Part shown: positions 41,603 to 50,564 of the stretch, in pieces | How positions within the stretch are numbered: the stretch's first letter is position 1 | Layout of the letters: each line of letters opens with the position of its first letter | Origin: Streptococcus ictaluri 707-05 | GTDB taxonomy: Bacteria > Bacillota > Bacilli > Lactobacillales > Streptococcaceae | Length of the DNA: 64,000 bases | Reading direction: 5' to 3' | Assembly: GCF_000188015.2 (NCBI RefSeq) | Contig: NZ_AEUX02000007.1 | Span: forward strand, 310,001 to 374,000 | Translations under genes and position numbers: made by a program | The notes under the pieces: generated by a model | What the model saw: only the letters and a program-made list of their open reading frames with translations | Told to the model about the DNA's origin: nothing | The model's database searches: none

Positions 41603-43012
41603 ATGGTGACACATCTCATAACTCAAGTTTTAACAGAATTATCGGTTTTAGGCCTAACAGTTAGTTTAGCGACTTCAGCTTCTTTTTTAAATACTAATCA
41701 GGTTCAAGCAGATACTCATGATAAAGTATCAAGTGCTTTAGAAATGAAAGATGGCGCTATCTTACATGCTTGGTGTTGGTCCTTTAATACCATCAAGGCT
41801 AATTTACCAGCTATTAAGGAAGCTGGCTACACAAGTATTCAAACGTCTCCTATAAATAAGGTCATTGAAGGAAATGGCAGTAATAAGAGTTTAAAAAATT
41901 GGTATTTTCATTATCAACCTACCGATTACAGTATTGGGAATTATCAACTTGGGACAGAAGAAGAATTTAAAGCTATGGCTAAGGAGGCAGACAAGTATGG
42001 AATCAACATCATTGTAGATGCTGTTTTAAATCATACTACTTCTGATATCAATGCTGTAAGTGCAGAAATTAAAGCCATTCCTAATTGGACACATGGAAGT
42101 ACTGAAATTAAAGATTTTAATGATCGTTTTCAATTAACTCAACGAGCTTTACTGGGGCTATATGATTGGAATACTCAAGATAAGGCTGTTCAAGAATACC
42201 TCCATAATTATTTTAAACGGGCTGTAGCAGCAGGTGCAGATGGTTTTAGATATGATGCTGCCAAACATATTGAGTTACCTGGAGAATACAATAGCAATTT
42301 TTGGACAGTTATCTTAAACAATGGTGCAAAATTTCAATATGGAGAAATTCTTCAAGGAGGAGCTTCTTGTGAAAATGAATATGGTAAGTTAATGAGTGTA
42401 ACGGCTTCTAATTATGGAAGATTTCTACGACAAGTCATTAGTCAAGGTTATGTAAAAGACGCTGACTTAATTGATTTTCAAGTAGATGGCGTCTCAGAAG
42501 ATAATTTAGTGACATGGGTTGAATCACATGATACTTATGCGAATAAGGAAGAAGAGTCAACTAAGTTAAATGATCAAGATATCAAACTCGGTTGGGGTAT
42601 CGTAGCCTCTCGTAAAGAGGGAGCACCTTTATTCTTTTCACGCCCTCGTGGAGGTGGCGGGGGAAATGATGCTCAGTTCCCCGAAAAAAGCCAGCTTGGA
42701 GATGCAGGGAGTGATCTTTACAAAGACCCTACTATTGTAGCTATCAATCAGTTTCGTAATAGGATGAATGGACAAGAAGAATATATTAGAAATGCTGGTA
42801 CAGACCAAGGATTAGTAATGGTTGAGAGAGGTCAAAAAGGAGCTGTTATAACCAATTTAACGATAGATAATAAACCGATTTCTTCAGAGACTACCCTTAG
42901 AGATGGGGAATATAAGGATGTTTTATCAGGACAGGTGTATAAAGTTTCCAATAAACAGATAAAAGGTGAGATCGCTAAGAGATCAGTTGCTATTCTTTAC
43001 CCAGCTAGTTAA
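41603..43012 (+). CDS. Secreted alpha-amylase, GH13 family
   Basis: 469 residues. A signal peptide (VLGLTVSLATSASFLNTN, cleavage near VQADT) has an unusual N-region, MVTHLITQVLTELS, without lysine or arginine. The GH13 barrel motifs are complete: VDAVLNH (region I), GFRYDAAKH with the nucleophile Asp (II), YGEILQGG with the acid/base Glu (III) and WVESHDTY (IV). A C-terminal beta domain follows. It should cut alpha-1,4-glucans such as starch or glycogen outside the cell. The weak ribosome site and odd N-region leave the exact start uncertain. Confidence 0.92.
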   Translation: MVTHLITQVLTELSVLGLTVSLATSASFLNTNQVQADTHDKVSSALEMKDGAILHAWCWSFNTIKANLPAIKEAGYTSIQTSPINKVIEGNGSNKSLKNWYFHYQPTDYSIGNYQLGTEEEFKAMAKEADKYGINIIVDAVLNHTTSDINAVSAEIKAIPNWTHGSTEIKDFNDRFQLTQRALLGLYDWNTQDKAVQEYLHNYFKRAVAAGADGFRYDAAKHIELPGEYNSNFWTVILNNGAKFQYGEILQGGASCENEYGKLMSVTASNYGRFLRQVISQGYVKDADLIDFQVDGVSEDNLVTWVESHDTYANKEEESTKLNDQDIKLGWGIVASRKEGAPLFFSRPRGGGGGNDAQFPEKSQLGDAGSDLYKDPTIVAINQFRNRMNGQEEYIRNAGTDQGLVMVERGQKGAVITNLTIDNKPISSETTLRDGEYKDVLSGQVYKVSNKQIKGEIAKRSVAILYPAS

Positions 43013-43033
43013 AAGAAGATTTCTTCATTCAAC

Positions 43034-43065
43034 AAATGCGCTCTTTTATAGTAGGGCGCATTTTT
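43034..43065 (+). terminator. Terminator of the amylase gene
   Basis: AAATGCGC / GCGCATTT stem with a 14-base loop and T-run. Confidence 0.85.
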
Positions 43066-43175
43066 GGTGAGAAGCGACTAGCAATAGCTTCTTTTCACGC
43101 ATAAAAAACTTTAAAAACGCTTTAAAATATGTTAAAATGAACTGTATCTAAATTATTTTAAGGAGAAATGACTTA

Positions 43176-44459
43176 ATGTCTACATCATTTGAGAACAAAG
43201 CTACAAATCGTGGCGTGATTACATTTACAATTGGTCAAGATAAAATCAAACCAGCTCTTGATCAAGCATTTAATAAAATTAAGAAAGACTTGAACGTACC
43301 AGGTTTCCGTAAAGGTCACATGCCACGTCCAGTATTCAACCAAAAATTTGGTGAAGAAGTCCTTTACGAAGATGCTTTGAACATTGTCTTGCCAGAAGCT
43401 TATGAAGCTGCTGTTTCAGAACTTGGTTTAGACGTGGTTGCACAACCAAAAATTGATGTTGTTTCAATGGAAAAAGGTCAAGAGTGGACTCTTACTGCTG
43501 AAGTGGTTACAAAACCAGAAGTGAAACTTGGTGATTACAAAGACCTTTCTGTAGAAGTAGAAGCTTCAAAAGAAGTTTCTGATGACGAAATCGATGCAAA
43601 AATCGAAACAGAACGTAAAAACCTTGCAGAACTAGTAGTGAAAGAAGAAGCTGCAGTTGAAGGTGACACAGTTGTTATTGACTTTGTTGGTTCTGTTGAT
43701 GGTGTTGAATTTGACGGTGGTAAAGGTGACAACTTCTCACTTGAGCTTGGTTCAGGACAATTCATTCCAGGTTTTGAAGAGCAATTGGTTGGTTCAAAAG
43801 CTGGTGACACAGTAGAAGTTAATGTTACTTTCCCAGAAGCTTACCAAGCTGAAGATCTTGCTGGTAAAGATGCTAAATTCGTGACAACAGTTCATGAAGT
43901 TAAAGCTAAAGAAGTTCCTGCTCTTGATGATGAGCTTGCTAAAGACATCGATGAGGAAGTTGAAACTCTTGATGAATTAAAAGCTAAATACCGTAAAGAA
44001 CTTGAAGCAGCTAAAGAAATGGCTTACGAAGATGCTGTTGAAAGTGCAGCTATCGAATTGGCTGTTGAAAATGCTGAAATCGTTGAATTGCCAGAAGAAA
44101 TGGTTCACGATGAAGTGCATCGCTCAATGAATGAATTTATGGGCAACATGCAACGTCAAGGAATCTCGCCTGAAATGTACTTCCAATTGACTGGTACAAC
44201 TCAAGAAGATTTACATAACCAATATTCAGCTGAAGCTGACAAACGTGTTAAAACCAACCTTGTTATTGAAGCAATTGCAAAAGCAGAAGGTTTTGAAGCT
44301 AGCGACGAAGAAATTGAAAAAGAAATCAATGATCTTGCAACTGAGTACAACATGCCAGTTGAACAAGTTCGCTCACTTCTTTCAGCTGATATGTTGAAAC
44401 ACGATATTGCTATGAAAAAAGCAGTTGAAGTAATCACAAGTTCAGCAAAAGTTAAGTAA
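43176..44459 (+). CDS. tig: Trigger factor (ribosome-associated chaperone, peptidyl-prolyl isomerase)
   Basis: 427 residues, full length. N-terminal ribosome-binding domain with the signature [16 protein letters not shown] (about residues 46-61), an FKBP-type isomerase domain near 150-245 ([20 protein letters not shown] and [14 protein letters not shown]), and a helical C-terminal chaperone domain. It binds nascent chains at ribosomal protein L23. Codon use is highly biased as in abundant proteins. In related streptococci rpoE follows directly; here 7.5 kb of island DNA lies between. Confidence 0.98.
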   Translation: MSTSFENKATNRGVITFTIGQDKIKPALDQAFNKIKKDLNVPGFRKGHMPRPVFNQKFGEEVLYEDALNIVLPEAYEAAVSELGLDVVAQPKIDVVSMEKGQEWTLTAEVVTKPEVKLGDYKDLSVEVEASKEVSDDEIDAKIETERKNLAELVVKEEAAVEGDTVVIDFVGSVDGVEFDGGKGDNFSLELGSGQFIPGFEEQLVGSKAGDTVEVNVTFPEAYQAEDLAGKDAKFVTTVHEVKAKEVPALDDELAKDIDEEVETLDELKAKYRKELEAAKEMAYEDAVESAAIELAVENAEIVELPEEMVHDEVHRSMNEFMGNMQRQGISPEMYFQLTGTTQEDLHNQYSAEADKRVKTNLVIEAIAKAEGFEASDEEIEKEINDLATEYNMPVEQVRSLLSADMLKHDIAMKKAVEVITSSAKVK

Positions 44460-44489
44460 TGATTTGACTTCGGTCATTGACATAATGAA

Positions 44490-44525
44490 TAGAACTTAGA
44501 CCTTTTCTAGGTTCTATTTTTATTT
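44490..44525 (+). terminator. Terminator of tig
   Basis: TAGAACTTAG / CTAGGTTCTA 10-bp stem with one G-U pair and a T-rich tail. Confidence 0.88.
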
Positions 44526-44602
44526 TTAGAAAAAGTCTGAAAATAAAGGGTCAAAGGCTTGATGTAAGTGGTAAGAGTTTTTAGAATAGAAAATAATTTA
44601 AG

Positions 44603-44629
44603 GAGAACAGAGAAATCTGTTCTCTTTTT
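44603..44629 (+). terminator. Perfect hairpin with T-run at the island edge
   Basis: GAGAACAGA-GAAA-TCTGTTCTC followed by TTTTT: a 9-bp stem with a GNRA-type tetraloop. It lies in the non-coding stretch between tig and the first island gene. I found no clear attachment-site repeat here. Confidence 0.85.
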
Positions 44630-44663
44630 GTTCGCTTAAATTTCAAAGAAAGGTGAAGTGAAC

Positions 44664-44777
44664 ATGGAAGGTATTGAAATTATTTTAGATATTGAAACTC
44701 TTGAAATTTTTCAAATCATTGATCACGGTAATTCTACAGCTGATGAAGAAGTGCATGAACAATTAACTTTATTTTAA
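44664..44777 (+). CDS. 37-residue acidic peptide, first gene of the island
   Basis: ATG 44664 behind AAAGGTGAAG. The peptide (MEGIEIILDIETLEIFQIID, ending EQLTLF) is acidic and amphipathic, with no membrane helix. It ends 35 bases before the next island gene and is read in the same direction. Small genes at this place occur before replication genes in streptococcal islands, but I cannot assign a role. Confidence 0.5.
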   Translation: MEGIEIILDIETLEIFQIIDHGNSTADEEVHEQLTLF

Positions 44778-44812
44778 ATATATTAATTTCATTATCTTAG
44801 AGGATGCTGCTT

Positions 44813-45355
44813 ATGAAAAAGAATAGTTTATATGAACAGTTAATTAATAGTGAGCCGATGGGATTTATTGATCCTCTGACTGATTTAGGTGAATTTGATA
44901 TTTTTCAAATGAAGTTTAAAAAACCAGTTAGACATTTAAAAAATAAGTATTCAGGGAAACCATACTCTCTGCATTGGCAAAACAAGATAGAGGATATGAG
45001 GTCTCTATTTATCAAGTATCAAGAAAGCTTAAGAGAAGATGTAAAAGAAGAAATCGTTATTAGTAGTAGGGCCAGGAATCATGAAAATAAGGAATATTTA
45101 AATGAAATTGTAACCACCTACTTAAAACTAGGTTTTAAATTTCCTGAAATTGAAAAACGAGTATCTTTATCAGTAAAACGATTACGAAACCACTGGAACA
45201 GAAGAGACTACATTTCCAGTCATAAATTAGTAATTTATCATAAAGATGATTTAAAAGTTGGCCATTATGAAACTAGAGAAAATTTACCGAGAAATTTAGG
45301 AGTTCAATATAAATGCTTGATAGTTCAGGAAATGAAAGAGGATTTTTACAAATAA
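44813..45355 (+). CDS. Island hypothetical protein with a putative HTH
   Basis: 180 residues from ATG 44813, preferred over ATG 44804 because AGAGG lies nine bases upstream. N-terminal half: NSLYEQLINSEPMGFIDPLT. The C-terminal half has a likely helix-turn-helix, TYLKLGFKFPEIEKRVSLSV then KRLRNHWNRRD, in a basic context. Its stop is followed at once by the replication gene start (one base apart). The order of a small HTH protein before a primase-type Rep is usual in chromosomal islands. Probable role: replication control or initiation, inferred from context. Confidence 0.6.
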   Translation: MKKNSLYEQLINSEPMGFIDPLTDLGEFDIFQMKFKKPVRHLKNKYSGKPYSLHWQNKIEDMRSLFIKYQESLREDVKEEIVISSRARNHENKEYLNEIVTTYLKLGFKFPEIEKRVSLSVKRLRNHWNRRDYISSHKLVIYHKDDLKVGHYETRENLPRNLGVQYKCLIVQEMKEDFYK

Positions 45356-45356
45356 A

Positions 45357-46686
45357 ATGAATGCAATTAAACAACAGATTGAATCCTTAATTGAAGACTT
45401 AGAAAACTATAGCCAATCGCTTGCTGATTTGTCAAAAGGACAGTATGATTTGTTGAATCAGACGTGGCCACTCAGAAGATAATCTAAGACAGATTAATAC
45501 ATTCTACATTGATTTTGATATTACTTCTTCAGCTGAAGAAATGACTTCTGGAGATATTTTAACGGCAGCCATTGATTTAGGATTTATGCCAACATTGATT
45601 TTAAAATCGGACAAGGGCTATCAAGCTTATTTCGGATTGGATAGACAAGCATATGTGACGACGCATTCAGAATTCAGAGTTGTAAAGGTGGCCAAGGCTA
45701 TCTCGCAAAACTTGAGAAATTATTTTGCACAAACATTGCCAGTAGATATGACGTGCAACCATTTTGGTATTGCACGTATGCCACGAACGGACAATATAGA
45801 GTTTTTCCATGCTGATTATACTTATTCATTTCAGGAGTGGCTAGATTGGTCAATGAAGCAGTCTGCTTTACCTTTTCCTAGCAATAAACCTAATTTAACG
45901 GTTATTTCGGGATCTGAAGGTATCAGACAGATAGATGAACCTTGGTACCAGCTTTTGATGAGAGAGGCAGGTATTAGAGGAGAAAAGGCTCTGATGGGAA
46001 GAAACAATGTGTTATTTACTTTAGCACTGGCCAACTTTTCATCTGGTGTCTCTCAGGGGGATTGTGAGAGCATTTTAGCTGATTTTAATGGACAATTAGC
46101 CGAACCACTCTCCTCAGCCGAATTTTCAAAGATTATTTTTTCAGCTTACTCGGGTAGATATGAGGCAGCAAGTCGAGATTACATTAAACTACTATGTAAA
46201 GCATGGGTTAATGAGAATCTAAAAGCCTCAGAGTTATTTACAAATCAAAAGTGGCATAAATTCAAAAAGAAACGTGCTGATCGCAAGCATAGCCATCTTC
46301 ATGAGTGGAAAGCTGATGTTATGACTTATTTGGAAGGTTATTTTCAAACAGAAGATCCATTTATTCAAACAACAAAAAAAGCTATCAGAGAAGAATTAAA
46401 TATTCCTGAGAGATCATTAGATAAAGTATTAAAAGCACTAAAAGCTGATCGCAAAATTTTCTTTGTGGTTAAATCTGGACGAGGAGGAGGAATCAGACTA
46501 GCTTCCGTTAAAGCAATTGTTCTTTCTCTTATTCAGATAAAAAAAGAGCACCAGGAGGCTTATTTTGCTAATATTGCTGCTTTCTTTGAAGAAAGTATAG
46601 GATTCACTAAAAGGGTGATAGAAGGGGTTAAAAATGGGCTTAAACAAGAAAGACAGTTATCTCTATTTGAGGCTGACATTGGGTAG
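45357..46686 (+). pseudogene. Primase/replication initiator of the island, frameshifted and shortened
   Basis: ATG 45357 opens a frame (MNAIKQQIESLIEDLENYSQ) that stops at 45480. The other frame picks up RRGHSEDNLRQINTFYIDFD and runs to 46686. The body looks like the primase-type replication proteins of plasmids and islands: INTFYIDFDIT, then PTLILKSDKGYQAYFGLDR and the C-terminal domain NNVLFTLALANFSSGVS, and a winged-helix-like end. The N-terminal domain is much shorter than I expect, so a larger deletion plus frameshift near 45465 is likely. Replication of the island is probably lost. Confidence 0.7.
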
Positions 46687-46789
46687 TTGATAAAACCCGC
46701 AAACTGCCATTACATTATATCTATGATACGAGTAAAGAGATTAGTATTGTACTACTAAAGAACTAATAATGAAAAAAGGAGTCTTGAAA

Positions 46790-46993
46790 ATGAAATATAT
46801 TATTTTTAGTTTTGAATCAGGAGATTATTTAAGTGATGAAAATGGACATTTAATCGTTTTTGAAAGTCAAGGATTAGCATGCCAATATTTACAACGTCAT
46901 TGTCATATTGTTATGCCAGTTTCAAAAACAAAGAAGTTTACTAATTATCCACCATACTATGCAGCACCTTATCGTTTTCATCAAGTAAGTTAG
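46790..46993 (+). CDS. Island hypothetical protein, 67 residues
   Basis: ATG 46790 is preferred because AAAAAAGGAG at 46772-46781 serves it; the in-frame ATG 46769 is upstream of that site. The protein MKYIIFSFESGDYLSDENGH ends in an aromatic, proline-rich tail (NYPPYYAAPYRFHQ). No signal or membrane helix. Nine bases separate it from the next start at 47003, so the two are probably co-transcribed. Family not recognised. Confidence 0.55.
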   Translation: MKYIIFSFESGDYLSDENGHLIVFESQGLACQYLQRHCHIVMPVSKTKKFTNYPPYYAAPYRFHQVS

Positions 46994-47018
46994 GAGAAGA
47001 ATATGGAAAAACAATATT

Positions 47019-47980
47019 ACCCGTGGTACTAGTTAATCTCAAAATACAATAAAAAGCCCAAAAGGACTATACTGTAAGTGCCTACACAAACAGGAGGTTA
47101 GTCCAAATGAGCCACTTACAGTATACAGCTAAATCCCATCACTTACAATGGAATATGCGTCAATTATCAAAAATTTGTTCTCAGTTTTATCAGGATTATT
47201 GTCCGGAAGACTTCAAACACCGTCGTAACGTCTGTCTGTCCAAAGTTTCAGACCAATCTCTTCTAGTTTTACTGCTATTACAAGCTGAACTAGGTATTAA
47301 ATCACAACGTCACTTTTATAGGATTTGTCAGCTATTTCCCTGCGGTACATTACTAGAAAGAAGTCGCTTTAATAGGCGTGCAAGACAGTTGATTTGGCTG
47401 GTTCAAGTGATTCGTCAGGCAATGAACACTCAAATTTCTCCCAATACCATTGTTATTATAGACAGCTTTCCTTTGCCACTTTGTCAATCTATTCGTAACC
47501 ACAGGGTCAGACTTTTCAATGGGATAGCTAATATTGGTTACACCGCCTCTAAACATATGTGGTTTTACGGTTTTAAGGTTCACATGCTAGTGACCTTATC
47601 AGGCTACATCCTGAATTATGTTGTCAGCCCAGCCTCTGTTCATGATATTAAGGCAGTTTACGAGTTGCTAGAAAGGTGTGAACAATCCGTCATTTTAGCA
47701 GACTTAGGTTACCTTAACCGTGAGCTGAAAGATGAGTTGAAGCAAAATGGCTATCACCTCTGGACTCCCTTGCGTCAAAATATGGAAGGGGCTAAACAGC
47801 ATAATCATTGGAAACTAATGGCTATGAGACGAACCATTGAGACTAGATTTTCAGAACTTTGTTCCCTTTTTGATATGGAACGAACACTGGCTAGGGGCAT
47901 GACAGGGCTGCAATTGAGGATTGAACAAATCATACTAGCTTACAATTTGAGATATTTTGAAATTAACTAGCACCATGGGT
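47019..47980 (+). mobile_element. IS982-family insertion sequence, copy 3
   Basis: 962-bp element with the same ends as copies 1 and 2 and a 6-bp duplication AATATT at 47013-47018 and 47981-47986. It differs from the other two by a few bases, including GGTACTAG instead of GGTGCTAG in the left end, so it is an older or separate arrival. Confidence 0.93.
47107..47970 (+). CDS. IS982-family DDE transposase (copy 3)
   Basis: 287 residues, intact. It differs from copies 1 and 2 by one residue near the C terminus (ERTLARGMTG instead of ERTLDRGMTG) and silent changes. Catalytic motifs are conserved. Confidence 0.95.
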   Translation: MSHLQYTAKSHHLQWNMRQLSKICSQFYQDYCPEDFKHRRNVCLSKVSDQSLLVLLLLQAELGIKSQRHFYRICQLFPCGTLLERSRFNRRARQLIWLVQVIRQAMNTQISPNTIVIIDSFPLPLCQSIRNHRVRLFNGIANIGYTASKHMWFYGFKVHMLVTLSGYILNYVVSPASVHDIKAVYELLERCEQSVILADLGYLNRELKDELKQNGYHLWTPLRQNMEGAKQHNHWKLMAMRRTIETRFSELCSLFDMERTLARGMTGLQLRIEQIILAYNLRYFEIN

Positions 47981-48378
47981 AATATTATATTATTAGAGGG
48001 TTTTACTTGACGGGGTTTGGACAAGAACCTAGAGTAAATTATTTTAAAATAGATTCTGATCATCCAGAATTTGACTTAGTACAAGCAGGTGATGTCTGCT
48101 TAACTTTTTATCAAGATAACTCAGTAATAACCAGTCTACCTGCGCTTATTAGAGTAGATGGAGTAATTACTAATGATAAGCAGGTTCAAGATTTTTTAAA
48201 AACAGAAAAAGTAGAGCATATTCCCTTTATGCCAATCGTGCAGATCTATCCATCTTTTGATCCCTTAATGTTTAGTAAGTTGATGTCGACATGTAATAAA
48301 ATGACTGAAGAAGTGAGGAAACAGTCAGAATTTCATTTTGTTCAGAGTAGTATTTTTGATTTTATTGAGGAGTAAAAT

Positions 48379-48789
48379 ATGAGACGTACAGGAATTATTT
48401 TAGGCATAGGAGGCTTACTAATTATACTTGGTTTAGGAGTCTATTTTAGTATAGGACATAATTATGAAAATCAGTTGACGCAGGATGATTACTCTAATGT
48501 TCTTGATTTAAAAACTTATAACATTGTTTGTTATAAGAAAGGGTGTCCATTTTGCGAAAGTAGTCAGACAGCTATTTTGAAGGCAAAGAAAAAAAGTCCA
48601 ATCACAACATTTTTTGTTGATGTGGACTCAAAAGAAGGTCAAAAAGTTGTTAAAAAATATAGTATAGAAAAGGCATATTCTATTATTGTTGTCCGGGAAA
48701 ATTTTGCTAAAGTTTATCGATATGCATATAAAGAAAATGGTAAGATTGGTCCCAACACAGATGTTATTAATCAATCTTTTAGAAAGTAA
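48379..48789 (+). CDS. Membrane-anchored thioredoxin-like protein
   Basis: 136 residues. One N-terminal helix (GIILGIGGLLIILGLGVYF) anchors a thioredoxin-like domain outside or at the membrane: the redox motif is CPFC in VCYKKGCPFCESSQTAIL, followed by ITTFFVDVDSKEGQKVVKKY and a cis-Pro region replaced by YSIIVVRE. Such proteins reduce or form disulfides in exported proteins and occur in conjugative and bacteriocin loci. Here it sits in the island between two hypothetical genes, so it may serve an island-encoded surface product. Confidence 0.75.
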   Translation: MRRTGIILGIGGLLIILGLGVYFSIGHNYENQLTQDDYSNVLDLKTYNIVCYKKGCPFCESSQTAILKAKKKSPITTFFVDVDSKEGQKVVKKYSIEKAYSIIVVRENFAKVYRYAYKENGKIGPNTDVINQSFRK

Positions 48790-48801
48790 AATGGTGTAAT
48801 C

Positions 48802-49155
48802 ATGGAAATATTAGAATTAGATCCTAAGTTTTTTGTAAACTCAGGTAAAACAGCGCCTTATAAGGTGACAGAAATTATTGGTAAAGATTATCCAGATGAT
48901 TTTTTAACACCAGGCGAGGAAAAAAGTTTCCTTATTTTAAACAAAGAAAAAGCATGGATTGTTCACTCAGATTCATTGGTATCCGTAGCTGAGGAGTTAG
49001 AAAGTTATTTAGGTTTGTCTGTTGATGATTTCATTATGATTTCGCTTGGGACAAAATATCATAAAAGATTTTGTTTTAGTGATAATTACGAGATTTGGGA
49101 AAAATATTTTGTGAAATTAAGAGAAGCATATTATTCTGACCAGTCCTCAAAATAG
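48802..49155 (+). CDS. Island hypothetical protein, 117 residues
   Basis: Starts at ATG 48802, twelve bases after the thioredoxin-like gene, probably same transcript. Sequence MEILELDPKFFVNSGKTAPY is soluble and acidic with a C-terminal helix (WEKYFVKLREAYYSD). No motif recognised; size and charge would suit an immunity or adaptor protein, but this is a guess. Its last 25 bases overlap the convergent gene at 49131. Confidence 0.6.
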   Translation: MEILELDPKFFVNSGKTAPYKVTEIIGKDYPDDFLTPGEEKSFLILNKEKAWIVHSDSLVSVAEELESYLGLSVDDFIMISLGTKYHKRFCFSDNYEIWEKYFVKLREAYYSDQSSK

Positions 49156-50051
49156 AGATTTCCTAACAATTTGTGATCAGACTTATCTGTTTTGTAAATT
49201 CTAATTTTTGAATTAGATGTCACAAAAAACCTTCCCCAAACATAAAGATGAAAAGGAACTCCGGTCTGATAATACTTCAATAGTTTTCGATGTTGTTGAG
49301 AAGTATCTGTTAAAACATCGACCGCAATAAAAACTGCTGGATTTTCAAAATAAACATTTTCAAGTTGGCATTTTTGATCAAGCTCTAATAATAGTAATTC
49401 TTTTCCATCTTTGGTCTTAACCTTTTTGGAAAAGGCTTTACCGTGATAAACTTTTAGGTCCAATGATAGCTTATAGTTTCCGTATCGTAACTCTTGAAAG
49501 AAAGTTTTAAGCGGTGCTACTGTACCGTTAAAATTAACGATATCATTTGGATGAGAATGGAACTGATTGACAGTTGATGATAATTTTGAAAGCTGGGTAG
49601 GTCGTTGTTTAACTACTGGAGACTCAAAATCAGATTGATATGTTCGCCTGGTTTTTCCACTTGAAGAGGTTTGTTGAAGATTCCCAACGTCTTCATAAGA
49701 TGTTGGATTACTCGTAGATAAATTGATAATAATGTCTTTAGAAGGTTTATAAGTTTGTTCTGCTTGCTGTTTAGTAGAATGTTTTGAAACTTTAGTTATT
49801 TTAGAAATATTTGGACACAAGTTGCTATGTTTGTCATCATATCCACTACGATATTTAAAGTAAGGAGGAACTTTCCACTTATCAGGAGTATTCCTTACAT
49901 TAACTAAAGTTACAGGAACTGGACAGTTTTGATCACATCTGAATTCATCTGAATCTAGTGGCTGAGAGTGGAAATAAGCATAGGCTTTTTCAGGCGAAAT
50001 ATCATCTTTAAAATGTTTTGAGAAAGCATGGTCGTGCTTCATCTGTATCAC
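49131..50051 (-). CDS. Hypothetical protein with putative zinc-binding N terminus
   Basis: 306 residues on the minus strand. The N-terminal part has CDQNCPVPVTLVNVRN followed about 30 residues on by DDKHSNLCPN: a CxxxC and HxxxC pattern that could bind zinc, similar in outline to CoiA-like domains. A low-complexity linker (S, T, Q) lies at about residues 85-150, and a beta-rich C-terminal domain follows (KLSLDLKVYHGKAFSKKVKT, FIAVDVLTDTSQQHRKLLKY). It stands alone and convergent to the other cargo genes with an A/T-rich upstream region. Role unknown; accessory genes of this layout are often defence or conjugation related. Confidence 0.6.
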   Translation of the reverse strand: MIQMKHDHAFSKHFKDDISPEKAYAYFHSQPLDSDEFRCDQNCPVPVTLVNVRNTPDKWKVPPYFKYRSGYDDKHSNLCPNISKITKVSKHSTKQQAEQTYKPSKDIIINLSTSNPTSYEDVGNLQQTSSSGKTRRTYQSDFESPVVKQRPTQLSKLSSTVNQFHSHPNDIVNFNGTVAPLKTFFQELRYGNYKLSLDLKVYHGKAFSKKVKTKDGKELLLLELDQKCQLENVYFENPAVFIAVDVLTDTSQQHRKLLKYYQTGVPFHLYVWGRFFVTSNSKIRIYKTDKSDHKLLGNLYFEDWSE

Positions 50052-50187
50052 CTCTTATCTTAATTACTTTTATTTTACCACTTACATATATAATAAAGAA
50101 AGCGTATTTTACTATGATAGAAAAAATAGAAAACAAGTATCAGTTTACCCAGTAGCTAAATAATTGTTTAACATCGCATTACATAAG

Positions 50188-50217
50188 GCCTTCCGACTTT
50201 TCGGAAGGCTTTTTTTT
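50188..50217. terminator. Strong terminator between island cargo and integrase
   Basis: GCCTTCCGA-CTTT-TCGGAAGGC 9-bp perfect stem with eight Ts. Confidence 0.88.
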
Positions 50218-50218
50218 G

Positions 50219-50242
50219 TTTTGGTACCCATTTTGGTACCCA
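50219..50242. repeat. Tandem 12-bp repeat next to the integrase stop
   Basis: TTTTGGTACCCA occurs twice in tandem. On the minus strand it would extend the integrase as MGTKMGTK, a known C-terminal ending of related integrases. So it may be former coding sequence, or an attachment/arm site. Confidence 0.6.
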
Positions 50243-50246
50243 TATT

Positions 50247-50564
50247 CTAAAAGCCAATGTAGGATGCGAATTTATCTGCTACTTTATTTTTAGCTTTTTG
50301 TGTGACATGGGTATAGATATCCATAGTAGTTTGTATGTTTTCGTGACCTAATCTTTCTTGGACCTCTTTTATTGTTGCTCCAGCTTCAAACAGTAGGGAG
50401 CAGTGGGTGTGTCTGAATCCGTGTGGAGTTATCCTTTTGAAGTCTGGATGCTTTCTCCAAATACGATTTAGCATGTTGTTGACATTAACGATACTTTTTG
50501 GATTGCCATCTTCATTTTTAAAAAGTAAGTCTTTTGTGCTATATTTTTGCCATTGTTTCAAAAT
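50247..50564 (-). pseudogene. int: Phage-type tyrosine integrase, C-terminal remnant
   Basis: About 105 codons remain: LKQWQKYSTKDLLFKNEDGN, then the catalytic HxxR region TPHGFRHTHCSLLFEAGATI and the late motif ERLGHENIQTTMDIYTHVTQ with the nucleophile Tyr. The N-terminal two thirds, including arm-binding and core-binding domains and the first catalytic Arg, are missing at the IS30 junction (50565). The apparent start MSFLLHFILQR is encoded by the IS end. The island therefore cannot excise with its own integrase. Confidence 0.88.

Larger units (their letters stand above)
47003..48375 (+). pseudogene. Island hypothetical gene interrupted by IS982
   Basis: ATG 47003 behind TTAGGAGAAG starts MEKQYY and is cut after 16 bases by the IS. 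Removing the element and one 6-bp duplication joins it in frame to IIRGFYLTGFGQEPRVNYFK and the rest, ending at 48375. The restored protein is about 135 residues, cytosolic, with no motif I know (AGDVCLTFYQDNSVITSLPA). It lies four bases before the thioredoxin-like gene, so the IS also interrupts transcription of three downstream genes unless a promoter in the IS replaces it. Confidence 0.75.
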
